64,000 bases of DNA from Polyangium sp. y55x31 (GCF_029946505.1 NZ_JARZHG010000013.1:186001-250000); one strand, 5' to 3'. Shown: positions 28,901 to 37,223, counted from the stretch's first letter. The notes: generated by a model from the sequence alone, not told the origin. Numbers and translations: made by a program.

Positions 28901-31160
28901 GGTTCAAATGGTGGACGAGGTCGAGAAGGTCCTCGTCGCGGGGACGCTCGCCCGACCGCTTGCGGAGCAGGCGCCCGATGGAGAGGTGGAGCTGCTTTCG
29001 TTGCTCCGGCTCCACGAGCATGTAGGCCGCCGAGAGCACGCGGTCGTGGACGAACTGATAGCGGACGTTGAAGAGCGACGCCGAGACCTCCCGCGCGTCA
29101 TTGCCGACCCCGGATTCGAGGTACCTGTAATCGCCGTCCAGCGACACGACGAGCCCCGCGCGCAGCGCCTCCCAGAGCGTCGCGGAGACCTCGTGCACCG
29201 GCTTCTCGGCGATCGTCGCGAGCGAGCCGAAATCGAAGGAATGGCCGATGCAGGCCGCGCGCTCGAGCACGTTTTGCGTCTCCGGCGAGAGGCGGCGGAG
29301 GACGCCGACCATCAGGTCGACCACGTTGTCGGTCACGTTCGCGGCTCGGATCGCCGCGTCGTCCCATTGCCACGCGCCGCCCTCCGGATCGAAGCGGAGC
29401 AGGCCCCGCTCGTACAATGCGACCATGAACTGGTGCGCGAAAAACGGGTTGCCCTGCGTCTTCTCGTAGACGAGGTCCGCGAGCGTCCGGACCTCCTCGG
29501 GCTGGCTCGTCAGCGTGTCGGCGACGAGGCTGCCCACCATTGCGCGATCGAGCGGCGCGAGCTCAATCCTCGCCGGCTGAAAGCCCGAACTCTCGAGCTC
29601 GGCGAGCAGGTTCGAGAGCGGATGGCCGGCCGAGACCTCGTTGTCGCGATACGCGCCGATGATGAGCAGATGCCGGCTCCACGTGTCCGTGAGCAGCAGG
29701 TGCATGAGCCGCTGCGAGGCCGGATCCATCCACTGGAGATCGTCGAGGAAGATCACGAGCGGGTGCTTCTCGCTCGCGAACACGTGCAGGAAGTTCTGGA
29801 GCGTGAGCTCGAAGCGGTTTTTCGCCTGATCGGGCGGAAGATCGGAGACCTTGGGCTGCGCGCCGAGGATGACCTCGAGCTCGGGGACGAGCTCGACGAG
29901 GATCGCGCCATTGCCGCCGAGGGCCGTGAGCAGCTCGTTCTTGTATGCCGAAAGCGTCTCCGGCGGCTCCGTCAGGATCTGCTGCACGAGCTCCCGGAGC
30001 GCCTGGACGACGGGCGCGAGCGGGACATCCCGCGAGATCTGGTCGAACTTGCCGGCGGCGAAATGGCCGCCGCCGTGGCGCGCGATGATCTTGTGAATCT
30101 CGTGGACCAGCGCCGATTTCCCCACGCCGGAGTAGCCGGCGACGAGGCAAAGCTCCGGGCCGCGGGCGCGGGCGCGGCCGAAGGCTGAAAGGAGCGCCTC
30201 GATGTCGCGCTCACGGCCGTAGAGCCGCTGCGCGCGGCGGAGCTCCGGCGCCTTGTCGCGTTGCCGCAGTACAAAAGGCGTGATGGTCCCGGACGATTTC
30301 CATTGTCGCAGGCATTCGGAGAGATCCGCCCGGACGCCGGCGTCGCTCTGGTATCGCTCCTCGGGGGTCTTCGCGAGCAGCGTCATCACGAGGTCGGAGA
30401 GCGGCGCGGGCACCGTGGGCGCGACCTCGCGCGGCGGCACCGGCGGGCGCGTGAGGTGGCTCTGGACGATCTCCGAGAGCTCGCGCTGCGGGAATGGCAC
30501 GGAGCCCGTCAGCATCTCGTAGAGGATCACGCCGAGCGAGTAGAGGTCCGCGCGTGAATCCACGGCCCGGTTCATTCGCCCCGTCTGCTCGGGCGCCATG
30601 TAGAGCAACGTCCCTTCGAGCGACCGTGGCCCCGTGGGCGCGTGGAGCTCGCGAGAGAGACGCGCGGAAATCCCGAAATCGATGAGGTGCGCCGTCCAGG
30701 TCGACTCCTCGATCAGGACGTTTCGCGGGGTCACGTCCTTGTGGATGATGCCCTTCCTGTGGACCGCGGCGAGCGCATTCGAGATCGACAAGGCAATCGT
30801 GATCGAGGTCTCGATATCGAGCCTTCGGCTCTCCAGGATCTCGCGCAGCGTCGGGTGGCCGAGGTCGGCCATGATCAGGACGGCGCCGCGGCCGTGCTCC
30901 TCGAGCGCGATCGCCTCGGGCGCAGATTCCACGCCGAGCTCGCGCAGGATCGTGAACTCGCGCCGCAGGCGGCCGACTTCCCGGACGGTGGGATATTCGT
31001 TTTTCGTCTGCTTGAGGACGACCCGCGCGCCGTCGGCGATTCGCCGGCCGCGGAAAACCAGGGTCTCGGCCCCTTCGTAGATGGGGGTCAGCGCGGTGAA
31101 ACCCTCGAAGGATACCCCATGCAGGTCATCGACTGCGCGATGGTTCGGCTCCGCGGACAT
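25992..31160 (-). CDS. Giant Ser/Thr kinase-AAA ATPase-GAF-STAS signalling protein
   Basis: A 1722-residue cytoplasmic regulator. Residues about 20-290 are a protein kinase with HKDVTPRN (about 140; the usual Arg-Asp-Leu-Lys is changed to Lys-Asp-Val-Thr) and DFGISAR. Residues about 315-620 are a PknK-type AAA ATPase with Walker A GYSGVGKS (about 343) and Walker B VIFLDDLQW. A long helical TPR-like region follows, then a GAF domain (about 1357-1490), a coiled coil and an RsbR-like STAS domain (about 1615-1710; VVILDVTGMKHVDT, AQTLIALD). Myxobacteria have many kinase-AAA-GAF proteins; ending in STAS links this one to partner-switching. AGGAG precedes the ATG. Kinase activity is uncertain because the catalytic loop Lys is replaced. 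Confidence 0.93.
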   Translation of the reverse strand: MSAEPNHRAVDDLHGVSFEGFTALTPIYEGAETLVFRGRRIADGARVVLKQTKNEYPTVREVGRLRREFTILRELGVESAPEAIALEEHGRGAVLIMADLGHPTLREILESRRLDIETSITIALSISNALAAVHRKGIIHKDVTPRNVLIEESTWTAHLIDFGISARLSRELHAPTGPRSLEGTLLYMAPEQTGRMNRAVDSRADLYSLGVILYEMLTGSVPFPQRELSEIVQSHLTRPPVPPREVAPTVPAPLSDLVMTLLAKTPEERYQSDAGVRADLSECLRQWKSSGTITPFVLRQRDKAPELRRAQRLYGRERDIEALLSAFGRARARGPELCLVAGYSGVGKSALVHEIHKIIARHGGGHFAAGKFDQISRDVPLAPVVQALRELVQQILTEPPETLSAYKNELLTALGGNGAILVELVPELEVILGAQPKVSDLPPDQAKNRFELTLQNFLHVFASEKHPLVIFLDDLQWMDPASQRLMHLLLTDTWSRHLLIIGAYRDNEVSAGHPLSNLLAELESSGFQPARIELAPLDRAMVGSLVADTLTSQPEEVRTLADLVYEKTQGNPFFAHQFMVALYERGLLRFDPEGGAWQWDDAAIRAANVTDNVVDLMVGVLRRLSPETQNVLERAACIGHSFDFGSLATIAEKPVHEVSATLWEALRAGLVVSLDGDYRYLESGVGNDAREVSASLFNVRYQFVHDRVLSAAYMLVEPEQRKQLHLSIGRLLRKRSGERPRDEDLLDLVHHLNLGAAGITDRAERRDLAEINLRAGQRAKAATAYHAGAMYTRAGIDLLDAADWDEFYDLCFSLYLESGQNAYLSGDAAGAEELFLELLRRAKTNVEQATVQRQRIYNNVSHGRFMEAVRIGSETLAMLGHPLPMEEIGSPAVMMAEVEALPANLRGRRILDLADEPEASDPVIRSVLAILDSIADSAHHINPIAFSVINFRAVNVGLVHGHTELCPFPYACVGYVLAAMFGRVTEGMEFCKLAEDINLKCPSAMQLSRLHIPWGSCIHMQHPMRNANENWAIARQKGLETGEYYMIGTACFLETMGNVFAGDPIEELVEEAEKNLAIVRRTRMPSNVATMTVVRQTVACLAGKTRSRTSLDDETFNENEFVSHLDDEHFGNAKIHHAILKTLIFLIHGQYEDAWTWSEAAEQSLGFAGGNLASKIHPCLRALVLLGLPRADVPEEAERRAEILRKCRAEIAQLSAWSPKSFAHFEAMVNAEAARTEGDLEGAIRLYERAITLCQENKAPHFEALTGELCAKFYLSIGAPTAGGGYMKNAYRAYKHWGAAPKIEALENEATHIWPSLREVSRTRSTATTTGSSASLATRTLIGQTSIGSLRDAALVVRAAQEIASEIDLPKVVDRLAKLVLENAGADQGSLILARDGELLVEATFQPAGTSLDVGRGQSLEAVQNCAKSVVHYVTRTLEPVVLDSSRKASRFSDDPYIQEFAPKSILCLPLLHQGRLSGALYLENRMTAGVFDAARVELLALLSSQAAIAIEIARLIESAHAANEQVKRANERLEMEVAHRTEELRRVNDSLFESNQALEQELGQRREIEQERAALHEQVIAGQRQRLAELSTPLLPITKDIVVMPLIGTMDTERAEQVLSVALDGAQRLGARVVILDVTGMKHVDTQVAGMLVNVAAALRLLGAETVLTGIAPRIAQTLIALDVDLKSFVTMGTLQSGMEYALRRSRNVDTTPRRGGPPHR

Positions 31161-31316
31161 GACATCTCCTGGGCATGTCCCCCCGTGAGAGCACGAAACT
31201 ATCCGGAGCCGCGGCCTGTAACAAGGCTTTGTGCCCCCATCGCGTCGTTTTTGTGCGGTGCGTCCGCGGCGCGGGTGTGCGTTGTGTCACAGCGAGCCCG
31301 CGCCGCGGTGGTGCAT

Positions 31317-34121
31317 TCATTCGTCGCCGTCGCGGATTCCGTCTTCGTCGCGATCGATGCCGATGCGCTCGCCGGAGCCGGGCGGGACAGCGGTGAACGT
31401 GAGCTCGGTGTGGAGGAGATTCGCGACGAGCACCAGCATTGCCCGTGAGAGTGGGCCAAACGACTGCTTGCTCGATACGAACTGGTTCGCACCGACGTAG
31501 AGGAAGCCGATTTCCTCGAACCCGAATCGCATCTTCACCACGACGTCGCACTCGCCCTCGTCCGCCCGCGCGAGGAGGAGGTCGACGCGCGGGCTCGCCG
31601 CGGCGCCGTTCTGGCTCGTCCACGTGACCTGCTGGCCGACGATCGGCGCGAGGTTCGAATCGAACGCGAGGAGGAATTGCTCGACCTGGCGGCGCTTGAT
31701 GTCGCCGTCGCCGCCGGGTCGGTCGTCGAATCCATTCGGGCTGAAGCCGCTCAGGAGGTCGAACCCGGGCGAGTGCATGAAGCGGAAGATCGTGTCCTCG
31801 GCGCCGTCGTTGAGGAAGCCGAAGCCGCGGACCTGATCCCCCGTGAGCTCGTTGTGGCCGGGCAGGATCGACGGAACCGCCGGCATGCCGAACATGCCGA
31901 CCTTCTGATAGAGGTTGCGCAGGTGCGGGATTTTCATCGGCTGCGGGACCTCGTTGAGGACGTAGCGGCCGTCGGTGCCGAAGAAACCCGGGAATGGCTC
32001 GCCGTACTGGGAATTCGCGTCGGGGTCGAGCCGGTGGCAGTCCTCGCAGGCGATGATGGCGGCGTCGGGCGTGAAGAAATGGTCGCGCCCGGCTTGCTGG
32101 TCCGGCGTGAGCGAGTTGTCGAGGCGCCGGACCGGGTTCGGCGGATACATGATCTGGAGGGCGAAATCCGTGAATGCCTCCATGTCGTCGGCCGGGATGG
32201 GCTGGGTGCGCCCGAGGAGGCCGACGAAGCCGCCCTGGAACGTCGCGAAGGCCCCGCGCTCGTCGAACGTGCCGTCGTTCGGCTGGGCGCTCGGCTCGGC
32301 GTTGCCCATGGTGCGGTCGCCGCGCCAGTGCATTGGGCCGTGGTTCGCCATTCCGCGCAGGCTCTGCGTGGTCATGGGGCCCTTGAGGGAGTCGAGGTTG
32401 TCGAACGTCTCGAAGAACTCCGGCAGAGCGAGGGTGACCGGCCCGGGCATGGGCGTCGTGGTCTCGTCGGGATTGCCGAGGTCCCAGGCGAGGCTGTCGA
32501 AATCGCCGAACACGTGGCAGCTCGCGCAGGACGACTCGCCGTTGCTGGAGCCGAACCGGGCGTCGTAGAGGTATTGCCGGCCCTCGGTGACGCTCGGGGG
32601 CTCGGGGTTGTACATCGGGACCCGCGCGAGGACGGATTTCGTGGTGGGGTTGACGACCGCGATCTTGTTGTCGAAGCGGGTGAGCACGTAGAGGCGATTG
32701 CGCGGTTCGTCGAGCACGAGGCCCGTCGGCCCCACGGGCTCGCCGCCGTCGTCGAGGACGATGTGGCTCGACGCGCTCGGGACGAAGGTATTGTTTTCGA
32801 GCTGCGCCGTGTCGAAGATGCCGATCTTGCTCGACCCGAGCGCCGCGACGTAGAGCTTCTGGCCGTTCTGCGTGATGGCCATCCCGACCGGGGTCGCGAG
32901 GCTTTTTGCGTTCGTGGTGTTCGGGAGCGGCGCGACGGGCGCGTTGTAATCGATGTGCTTGTTGAGGTGCCGCGGCGTCACGGTGCCATTGCCGAGGACC
33001 GTGATCCGGGACTCGTGGAGGTGGCCACGCACGGTCGAGCCGGCGAACGTCCCCGGCCCCTCGAACCGCTGGAGGTTGTTCGCCTCGGTATTCGAGACGT
33101 AGACCTTTCCGTTCGCCGGGTTGACGATCATGTTGAAAAGGATCGTCCCGACGCCGGAATAAACGCCTGACGAGCCCGGGCGCTGGGCCGGCGGGTTCGC
33201 GTTGGCGTCGATGACGAAGACGTCCTTGTCGGGGAGAGAGAAGTTGACCGCCGCATCCCAGGTGTCGCCCTCGTAGTCGACCCAGTGCGCGCCGTCGTAT
33301 TTGACGATGAGCGCGGTGGGCGGCTGCTCCACGCCGAGGGAGTCGGTCCTCGGGGCCGGCAGGCCTCCGAGCTGGGCCACGAGATCCCGGTGAATGGATG
33401 TCGTTCGATTGCCGGTGTGGAACCCCGCGGCGTACACGCGGGAGCCGTCCGGGCTCACCGCGAGCGCGCGCGGCGTGTCGGTGAACAAAGTGATGATGTT
33501 GAGAGGAGCGCCACCGAGCGTGTTCGGGCCGAGGTTCGTCGCGTCGAAGACCCAGACGTCGGCCCGGCCGATGCCGGGGGTCGTGAGCTTTGGATCAAAA
33601 GGAATGTTCTGACCGCGGTGGGCCGTCGTGATGAAGGCGCGCTTCTTTCCGGGCCCGCCGAACACGATGTCGCGCGGCTCATCGCCGACGAGCAGCGTGC
33701 GCACGACGCGCGGCGTAATGCCGGGCGTGACGTCGACCACGCTCACGCTATCGGAGAGATGATTGACGACCCACACCTCGTCATTGTTCCGCGCCGCGAC
33801 CGCGACGGGCTCGAGGCCCACGGTGACGGAGCCGAGGTGAACGAGGCCGAGGCTCGTGACGTGGAAAACCTCCAAACGGTTGTCGGGCGTGTTGACCGCA
33901 TAGAGCCTGTCTCCGTCCGGAGAAAGAGCGAGCGGTCGTACCTGACCACTTTCGAAGAGCGCAAAGGAGGAGGAGGCTTCGGCCGCCGCCGGCGCCGCGA
34001 GCGTCGCGAGGGCGGCCGCAAAACCGAGGGGTGTCCCGAGGCGGCGACGCAAAATCGGGGGCCGCGCCTCATTCTCCTGGAGGGGTGAAAGCCGTTCGCC
34101 CGGAGGGAGCTTCGTGGACAT
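31317..34121 (-). CDS. Secreted beta-propeller with two haem c sites and Ca-binding tail
   Basis: A 934-residue exported electron-transfer protein. It has an N-terminal signal-like segment (about residues 30-50, ending AAAEAS). Residues about 50-520 are a YVTN-type propeller (RLYAVNTPDNRLEVFHV and similar blades). Two haem sites follow: CASCH near 530 and CEDCH near 689, in a MauG/peroxidase-like region. The last residues (IGIDRDEDGIRDGDE) form a DxDxDG calcium loop as in thrombospondin type 3 or dockerin motifs. A domain order similar to the 977-residue protein suggests paralogues. A sigma70-like promoter lies about 120 bp upstream. Confidence 0.88.
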   Translation of the reverse strand: MSTKLPPGERLSPLQENEARPPILRRRLGTPLGFAAALATLAAPAAAEASSSFALFESGQVRPLALSPDGDRLYAVNTPDNRLEVFHVTSLGLVHLGSVTVGLEPVAVAARNNDEVWVVNHLSDSVSVVDVTPGITPRVVRTLLVGDEPRDIVFGGPGKKRAFITTAHRGQNIPFDPKLTTPGIGRADVWVFDATNLGPNTLGGAPLNIITLFTDTPRALAVSPDGSRVYAAGFHTGNRTTSIHRDLVAQLGGLPAPRTDSLGVEQPPTALIVKYDGAHWVDYEGDTWDAAVNFSLPDKDVFVIDANANPPAQRPGSSGVYSGVGTILFNMIVNPANGKVYVSNTEANNLQRFEGPGTFAGSTVRGHLHESRITVLGNGTVTPRHLNKHIDYNAPVAPLPNTTNAKSLATPVGMAITQNGQKLYVAALGSSKIGIFDTAQLENNTFVPSASSHIVLDDGGEPVGPTGLVLDEPRNRLYVLTRFDNKIAVVNPTTKSVLARVPMYNPEPPSVTEGRQYLYDARFGSSNGESSCASCHVFGDFDSLAWDLGNPDETTTPMPGPVTLALPEFFETFDNLDSLKGPMTTQSLRGMANHGPMHWRGDRTMGNAEPSAQPNDGTFDERGAFATFQGGFVGLLGRTQPIPADDMEAFTDFALQIMYPPNPVRRLDNSLTPDQQAGRDHFFTPDAAIIACEDCHRLDPDANSQYGEPFPGFFGTDGRYVLNEVPQPMKIPHLRNLYQKVGMFGMPAVPSILPGHNELTGDQVRGFGFLNDGAEDTIFRFMHSPGFDLLSGFSPNGFDDRPGGDGDIKRRQVEQFLLAFDSNLAPIVGQQVTWTSQNGAAASPRVDLLLARADEGECDVVVKMRFGFEEIGFLYVGANQFVSSKQSFGPLSRAMLVLVANLLHTELTFTAVPPGSGERIGIDRDEDGIRDGDE

Positions 34122-34242
34122 GGGGCCTCTTTCTCGATGGGGCGATCAAACCGAGAGCGCCGCATCGGCACAAAAGGAGGTCATTACGTTCGCCATGGGC
34201 GACCGTGAGATCCAGGCACGAGTAAATGCCGCGCCCAAGTGT

Positions 34243-34270
34243 ATCCTACAGAAATGGGTTCGCCTTTCAA
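34243..34270 (-). promoter_or_regulatory. Sigma70-like promoter for the 934-residue cytochrome gene
   Basis: On the minus strand TTGAAA (34270-34265) and TAGGAT (34248-34243) are separated by 16 bases. The expected start of transcription near 34236 leaves a leader of about 115 bases before the ATG. Confidence 0.5.
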
Positions 34271-34272
34271 GA

Positions 34273-34290
34273 GCAATTTGAGTCAATTGC
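34273..34290. promoter_or_regulatory. 18-bp inverted repeat next to the promoter
   Basis: GCAATT at 34273-34278 pairs with AATTGC at 34285-34290 around TGAGTC; a nested TTGAGTCAA is also palindromic. It abuts the -35 box of the leftward promoter, so it is a good candidate regulator site. Confidence 0.4.
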
Positions 34291-34370
34291 ATGATGACGA
34301 ATTTTCGACGGATGTATGCGTATCCGCGAAGCGCACCAACGTGCGTCGCCCGCATTGGCGGATTCTGCTT

Positions 34371-34387
34371 TGACTGAAACTCAGTCA
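34371..34387. promoter_or_regulatory. Perfect 17-bp palindrome, TGACTGA-AAC-TCAGTCA
   Basis: Seven-base arms with a three-base spacer, the size and spacing typical of TetR-family operators. It lies between the end of the VWA gene and the cytochrome promoter. No TetR gene is present in the window, so the regulator would be encoded elsewhere. Confidence 0.5.
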
Positions 34388-34501
34388 GGGGTGTCGCGCG
34401 TGCGTTCGTGCTCGATCGCCGCGGGCGCGGGCGCCGGTGGGATGCTCAGGCGATGTCGATACTAATAAGGAGGGAGGGGAGGGCGATCTGGGGGCACTGC
34501 G

Positions 34502-36286
34502 TCATTTGACGCAGTCGCAGCAAAGGCCGTCGGCCACGCCGGAGAGCGCCTTGTCGAGGCCCGCGGCGTCGCTCGCCTGCAGGTAGAGGACCTCGCCATT
34601 GGGATCCTTGGCAACGAACCCGCCGGGCGCCTCCTGGCAACCCGCCGGGAATCCCTTGGCCGTCTGCCCCGCGCAGGCCATGTCGTTGAGGAACGCGGCG
34701 CCGACGCCGCCCGGTTGAATGGCGCCCTCCGCCGAGAAGCCGACCACGAACGTGCGGATTCCCGAAGCGGCGAGCTGCTGCACGATGGGCAGCGGGCTCG
34801 GATCGGGGCAGGACTGGTCCCAATCCGCGCCGTCGGTCACGAGGACGACGTACTGGTCGCGGCCGGGCGTGACGCTCTTCAGGAGGTGGTCCGTGGCCGT
34901 GAAGAGGGCCTGACCCGTGGGCGTGCTGATGCAGATGCGGGTGGTGGCCGGATCGAGGTATTGCTGGATCGCGGCGCCGCTGCCGAGCGCCGGAGGCACG
35001 ACGATCTCGCCGCTCTCGCAGAAGGGATTCGTCGCCTGCTTCGAGTTCGTGACCCGCTCGGCGAGCGTGATGCACGTGTCGCCGCCCGGATCGCGGGGCC
35101 AGAGCTCGAGGCCGTAACGCGCGTGCGTGTCGTGGGGCGGGGCCACCATCTTTTCGATCGCGGTGACGGCCTGGTACCACTTGCTGCTCGGGTAATCGGG
35201 CCCGTCGGTGGGCGTATCGCCGTTCGGGGTCTTGTGCATGGTGAGCGTGCGATCGAGAGCGATGAGGATTTCGGGGGGATCACACGTATCGCCGCAATTG
35301 CAGCAGAGCTTGCCGCCGATCGACTTGAGCGCGAGCGCGAGCTCGGTCGCGTTGCCGGCCTTGAGGTAGAGCGACGTGCCCGTGGGATCTTTGGCCGTGA
35401 AATTGCCATTGCCGTCGTCGGTGCAGGGGGCCGGGAACCCCTTCGCGGTGCCGCCGGCGCAGGCCATGTTGTTGAGGAACTCGGCGCCGACGCCGCCGGG
35501 CTGGATGTCGCCCGTCGCGGAGAAGCCGACGATGTACGTCTTGATGCCCTTCTTCATGAGGGCCTGCGCGATGGGCAGGGGATTCGGTTCGGGGCAGGAC
35601 TGGTCCCAGTCCGCGCCGTCGGTCACGAGCACGACGTATTGCTCGCGCCCGGCGGCGGCGATCTGCTGGAGGTGCTGCTCGGCGGTGAGCAGCGCATTGC
35701 CGGTGGGCGTGGTCGTGCAGAGCGTGGTGGTTCCCGGATCGAGGAGCGCTTGAATGGCCGTGCCTTGATCGAGGCCCGGCGAGATCAGGACCTCGCCCTC
35801 CTGGCAGGCGGGGTTCGTCGCCTGCTTCGTATTGAGCACACGCTCGGCGAGGGTGATGCACGCGCCGCCGCCCGGGTCTTTGGGCCAGAGCTCGACGCCG
35901 AAGCGAATGCCTTTGTCGAGCGGAGGCGCGACGAGCTGCTCGATGGCCGTGATGGCCTGGAACCATTTCGAGCTCTTGTAATCGGGCCCGTCGGCTGGTG
36001 TCCCGCCCTCCGGCGTCTTGTGCATCGTGAGCGTCCTGTCGAGCACGACGAGGACGTCGGGCGGATCGCAGACAGTGGGTTCGCCGCCGCCGGAGCCGCC
36101 TGCGGAGACGAATCCGCCGGTCCCGGGGTCGGCGCCGGTGCCGCCCGAGCCGCCCGAGCCGCCCGAGGCGGTGGCGTTCGAAGAGGCGCTGCCGGAAGAG
36201 GTGCCGCCATTGCCGCCGCACGAAGCGGCGAGGGAGACGGCGAGAAGGGGGAGAGCGAGAGAGCCAAGGAGGATGCGGGAGATCAT
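34502..36286 (-). CDS. Lipoprotein with two tandem duplicated VWA-like domains
   Basis: A 594-residue surface or periplasmic lipoprotein (LAASCGG, Cys23) with a Gly/Ser linker to about residue 70. Two highly similar VWA-like units follow, about 72-330 and 335-590. Both contain DRTLTMHKTP, DPGG with CITLAERV, QYVVLVTDGADWDQSCP, GFSA and IQPGGVGA, and each ends in a Cys-rich CC-CxC segment. The MIDAS motif is DRTLT instead of the standard DxSxS, so metal binding may be altered, though the later DGADW resembles the third MIDAS loop. It probably binds proteins; no enzyme activity is apparent. The ATG precedes a clear lipoprotein signal. Related proteins are frequent in Polyangiaceae. Confidence 0.85.
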   Translation of the reverse strand: MISRILLGSLALPLLAVSLAASCGGNGGTSSGSASSNATASGGSGGSGGTGADPGTGGFVSAGGSGGGEPTVCDPPDVLVVLDRTLTMHKTPEGGTPADGPDYKSSKWFQAITAIEQLVAPPLDKGIRFGVELWPKDPGGGACITLAERVLNTKQATNPACQEGEVLISPGLDQGTAIQALLDPGTTTLCTTTPTGNALLTAEQHLQQIAAAGREQYVVLVTDGADWDQSCPEPNPLPIAQALMKKGIKTYIVGFSATGDIQPGGVGAEFLNNMACAGGTAKGFPAPCTDDGNGNFTAKDPTGTSLYLKAGNATELALALKSIGGKLCCNCGDTCDPPEILIALDRTLTMHKTPNGDTPTDGPDYPSSKWYQAVTAIEKMVAPPHDTHARYGLELWPRDPGGDTCITLAERVTNSKQATNPFCESGEIVVPPALGSGAAIQQYLDPATTRICISTPTGQALFTATDHLLKSVTPGRDQYVVLVTDGADWDQSCPDPSPLPIVQQLAASGIRTFVVGFSAEGAIQPGGVGAAFLNDMACAGQTAKGFPAGCQEAPGGFVAKDPNGEVLYLQASDAAGLDKALSGVADGLCCDCVK

Positions 36287-36346
36287 GGCGAAGGGTACCT
36301 CGCCCCGTGGTGATTCGACTACCCCTCCTTTTTTCTCGAACGCCGC

Positions 36347-36377
36347 TTGACCCTCACGTCGCGTGAGGGCCTAGAGT
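36347..36377 (+). promoter_or_regulatory. MerR-type promoter with 19-bp spacer and central dyad
   Basis: TTGACC (36347-36352) and TAGAGT (36372-36377) are separated by exactly 19 bases. A 7-bp inverted repeat, CCCTCAC (36351-36357) and GTGAGGG (36363-36369), fills the spacer. This is the arrangement MerR-family activators need to untwist DNA. The predicted transcription start falls at or next to the GTG at 36385. Confidence 0.8.
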
Positions 36378-36384
36378 CCCGTTC

Positions 36385-37158
36385 GTGGCTGCGGGAGAGC
36401 GTAAGGACAAGGGCACGAAGAAGCGCACGTGGAAGGTGGGGGAGCTGGCGAAGGCCACGGGAACGTCCGTCCGGACGCTCCACTGGTATGACGAGATCGG
36501 TCTCCTCTCGCCGTCCGACCATTCGCGCGCGGGATATCGGCTTTACGGGGAGGGAGACGTGGCCAGGTTGCAGCAGATTTTATCGCTGCGGCAGCTCGGC
36601 ATGTCGCTCGAAGAGATCCGGGATCTCCTCGCGCGGCCCGACGTCTCGCCGCTCTCCATCGTCCGCATGCACATCACGCGTTTGCAAGACCAAATGGAGC
36701 TCAGTCGAAAGCTCCTCGGCCGCCTGGAGGCGCTCGCTTCCTGGCTCGCCGCGAACGAACGCGTCTCTGCAGACGAACTTCTGAAGACGATCGAGGAGAT
36801 GAACATGCTGGAGAAATACTACACGAAGGAGCAGCTCGCGGAGCTCGAGGCGCGGCGGCAGGCGTTCGGCGAGGAGGCGATCCAGGCCGTGCAAGCGGAA
36901 TGGCCGGTGCTCATCGCGAACGTCCGCGCGGAAATGGAGAAGGGCACGCCACCCGAGGATCCGGCCGTGCAGGCGCTCGCCGGGCGCTGGATGGAGCTCG
37001 TCGAGATGTTCACCGGGGGAAACCCGGGCATTCGCCAGTCGCTCGAAAACCTCTACAAGAACGAGCCCGGCTTCGCGGCGAAGCAGGGCCACGACCCGGC
37101 GCTCTACGATTACGTGAGCCGGGCGCAGGCCGCGCGTAAGGGAGGTTCGAGCACGTAA
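36385..37158 (+). CDS. MerR-family regulator, TipA-like
   Basis: A 257-residue transcriptional activator. After a basic 15-residue extension, residues about 16-85 are the MerR winged-helix domain (WKVGELAKATGTSVRTLHWY, DEIGLLSPSDHS, GYRLYGEGDVARLQQI), followed by a coiled coil to about 145. The C-terminal domain (about 150-250; YTKEQLAELEARR, EWPVLIANVRAEM, GHDPALYDYV) is a TipAS antibiotic-recognition fold. TipAS binds thiopeptides and other hydrophobic ligands. The GTG start has no ribosome site and sits where transcription should begin, so the mRNA may be leaderless. The promoter dyad implies autoregulation. Confidence 0.92.
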   Translation: MAAGERKDKGTKKRTWKVGELAKATGTSVRTLHWYDEIGLLSPSDHSRAGYRLYGEGDVARLQQILSLRQLGMSLEEIRDLLARPDVSPLSIVRMHITRLQDQMELSRKLLGRLEALASWLAANERVSADELLKTIEEMNMLEKYYTKEQLAELEARRQAFGEEAIQAVQAEWPVLIANVRAEMEKGTPPEDPAVQALAGRWMELVEMFTGGNPGIRQSLENLYKNEPGFAAKQGHDPALYDYVSRAQAARKGGSST

Positions 37159-37223
37159 TACGAAAACGAGTTGTCCCGGCCGCGCGATCTGCCGTACCCT
37201 GGCGCGCCCTCCGGGGCGCGTGC

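Larger units (their letters stand above)
34122..34501. other. 380-bp AT-richer intergenic region with promoter and palindromes
   Basis: This stretch holds the promoter of the leftward 934-residue cytochrome gene, an 18-bp inverted repeat just upstream of it, a perfect 17-bp palindrome about 90 bp further away, and the end of the VWA lipoprotein transcript. Its base composition is noticeably richer in A and T than the flanks. I see no coding frame with a supporting ribosome site. Confidence 0.6.

Noticed and set aside
31651-31665. tRNA-like T-loop string GGTTCGAATC
   Set aside because: It lies in the coding region of a cytochrome gene and no cloverleaf or acceptor stem flanks it.
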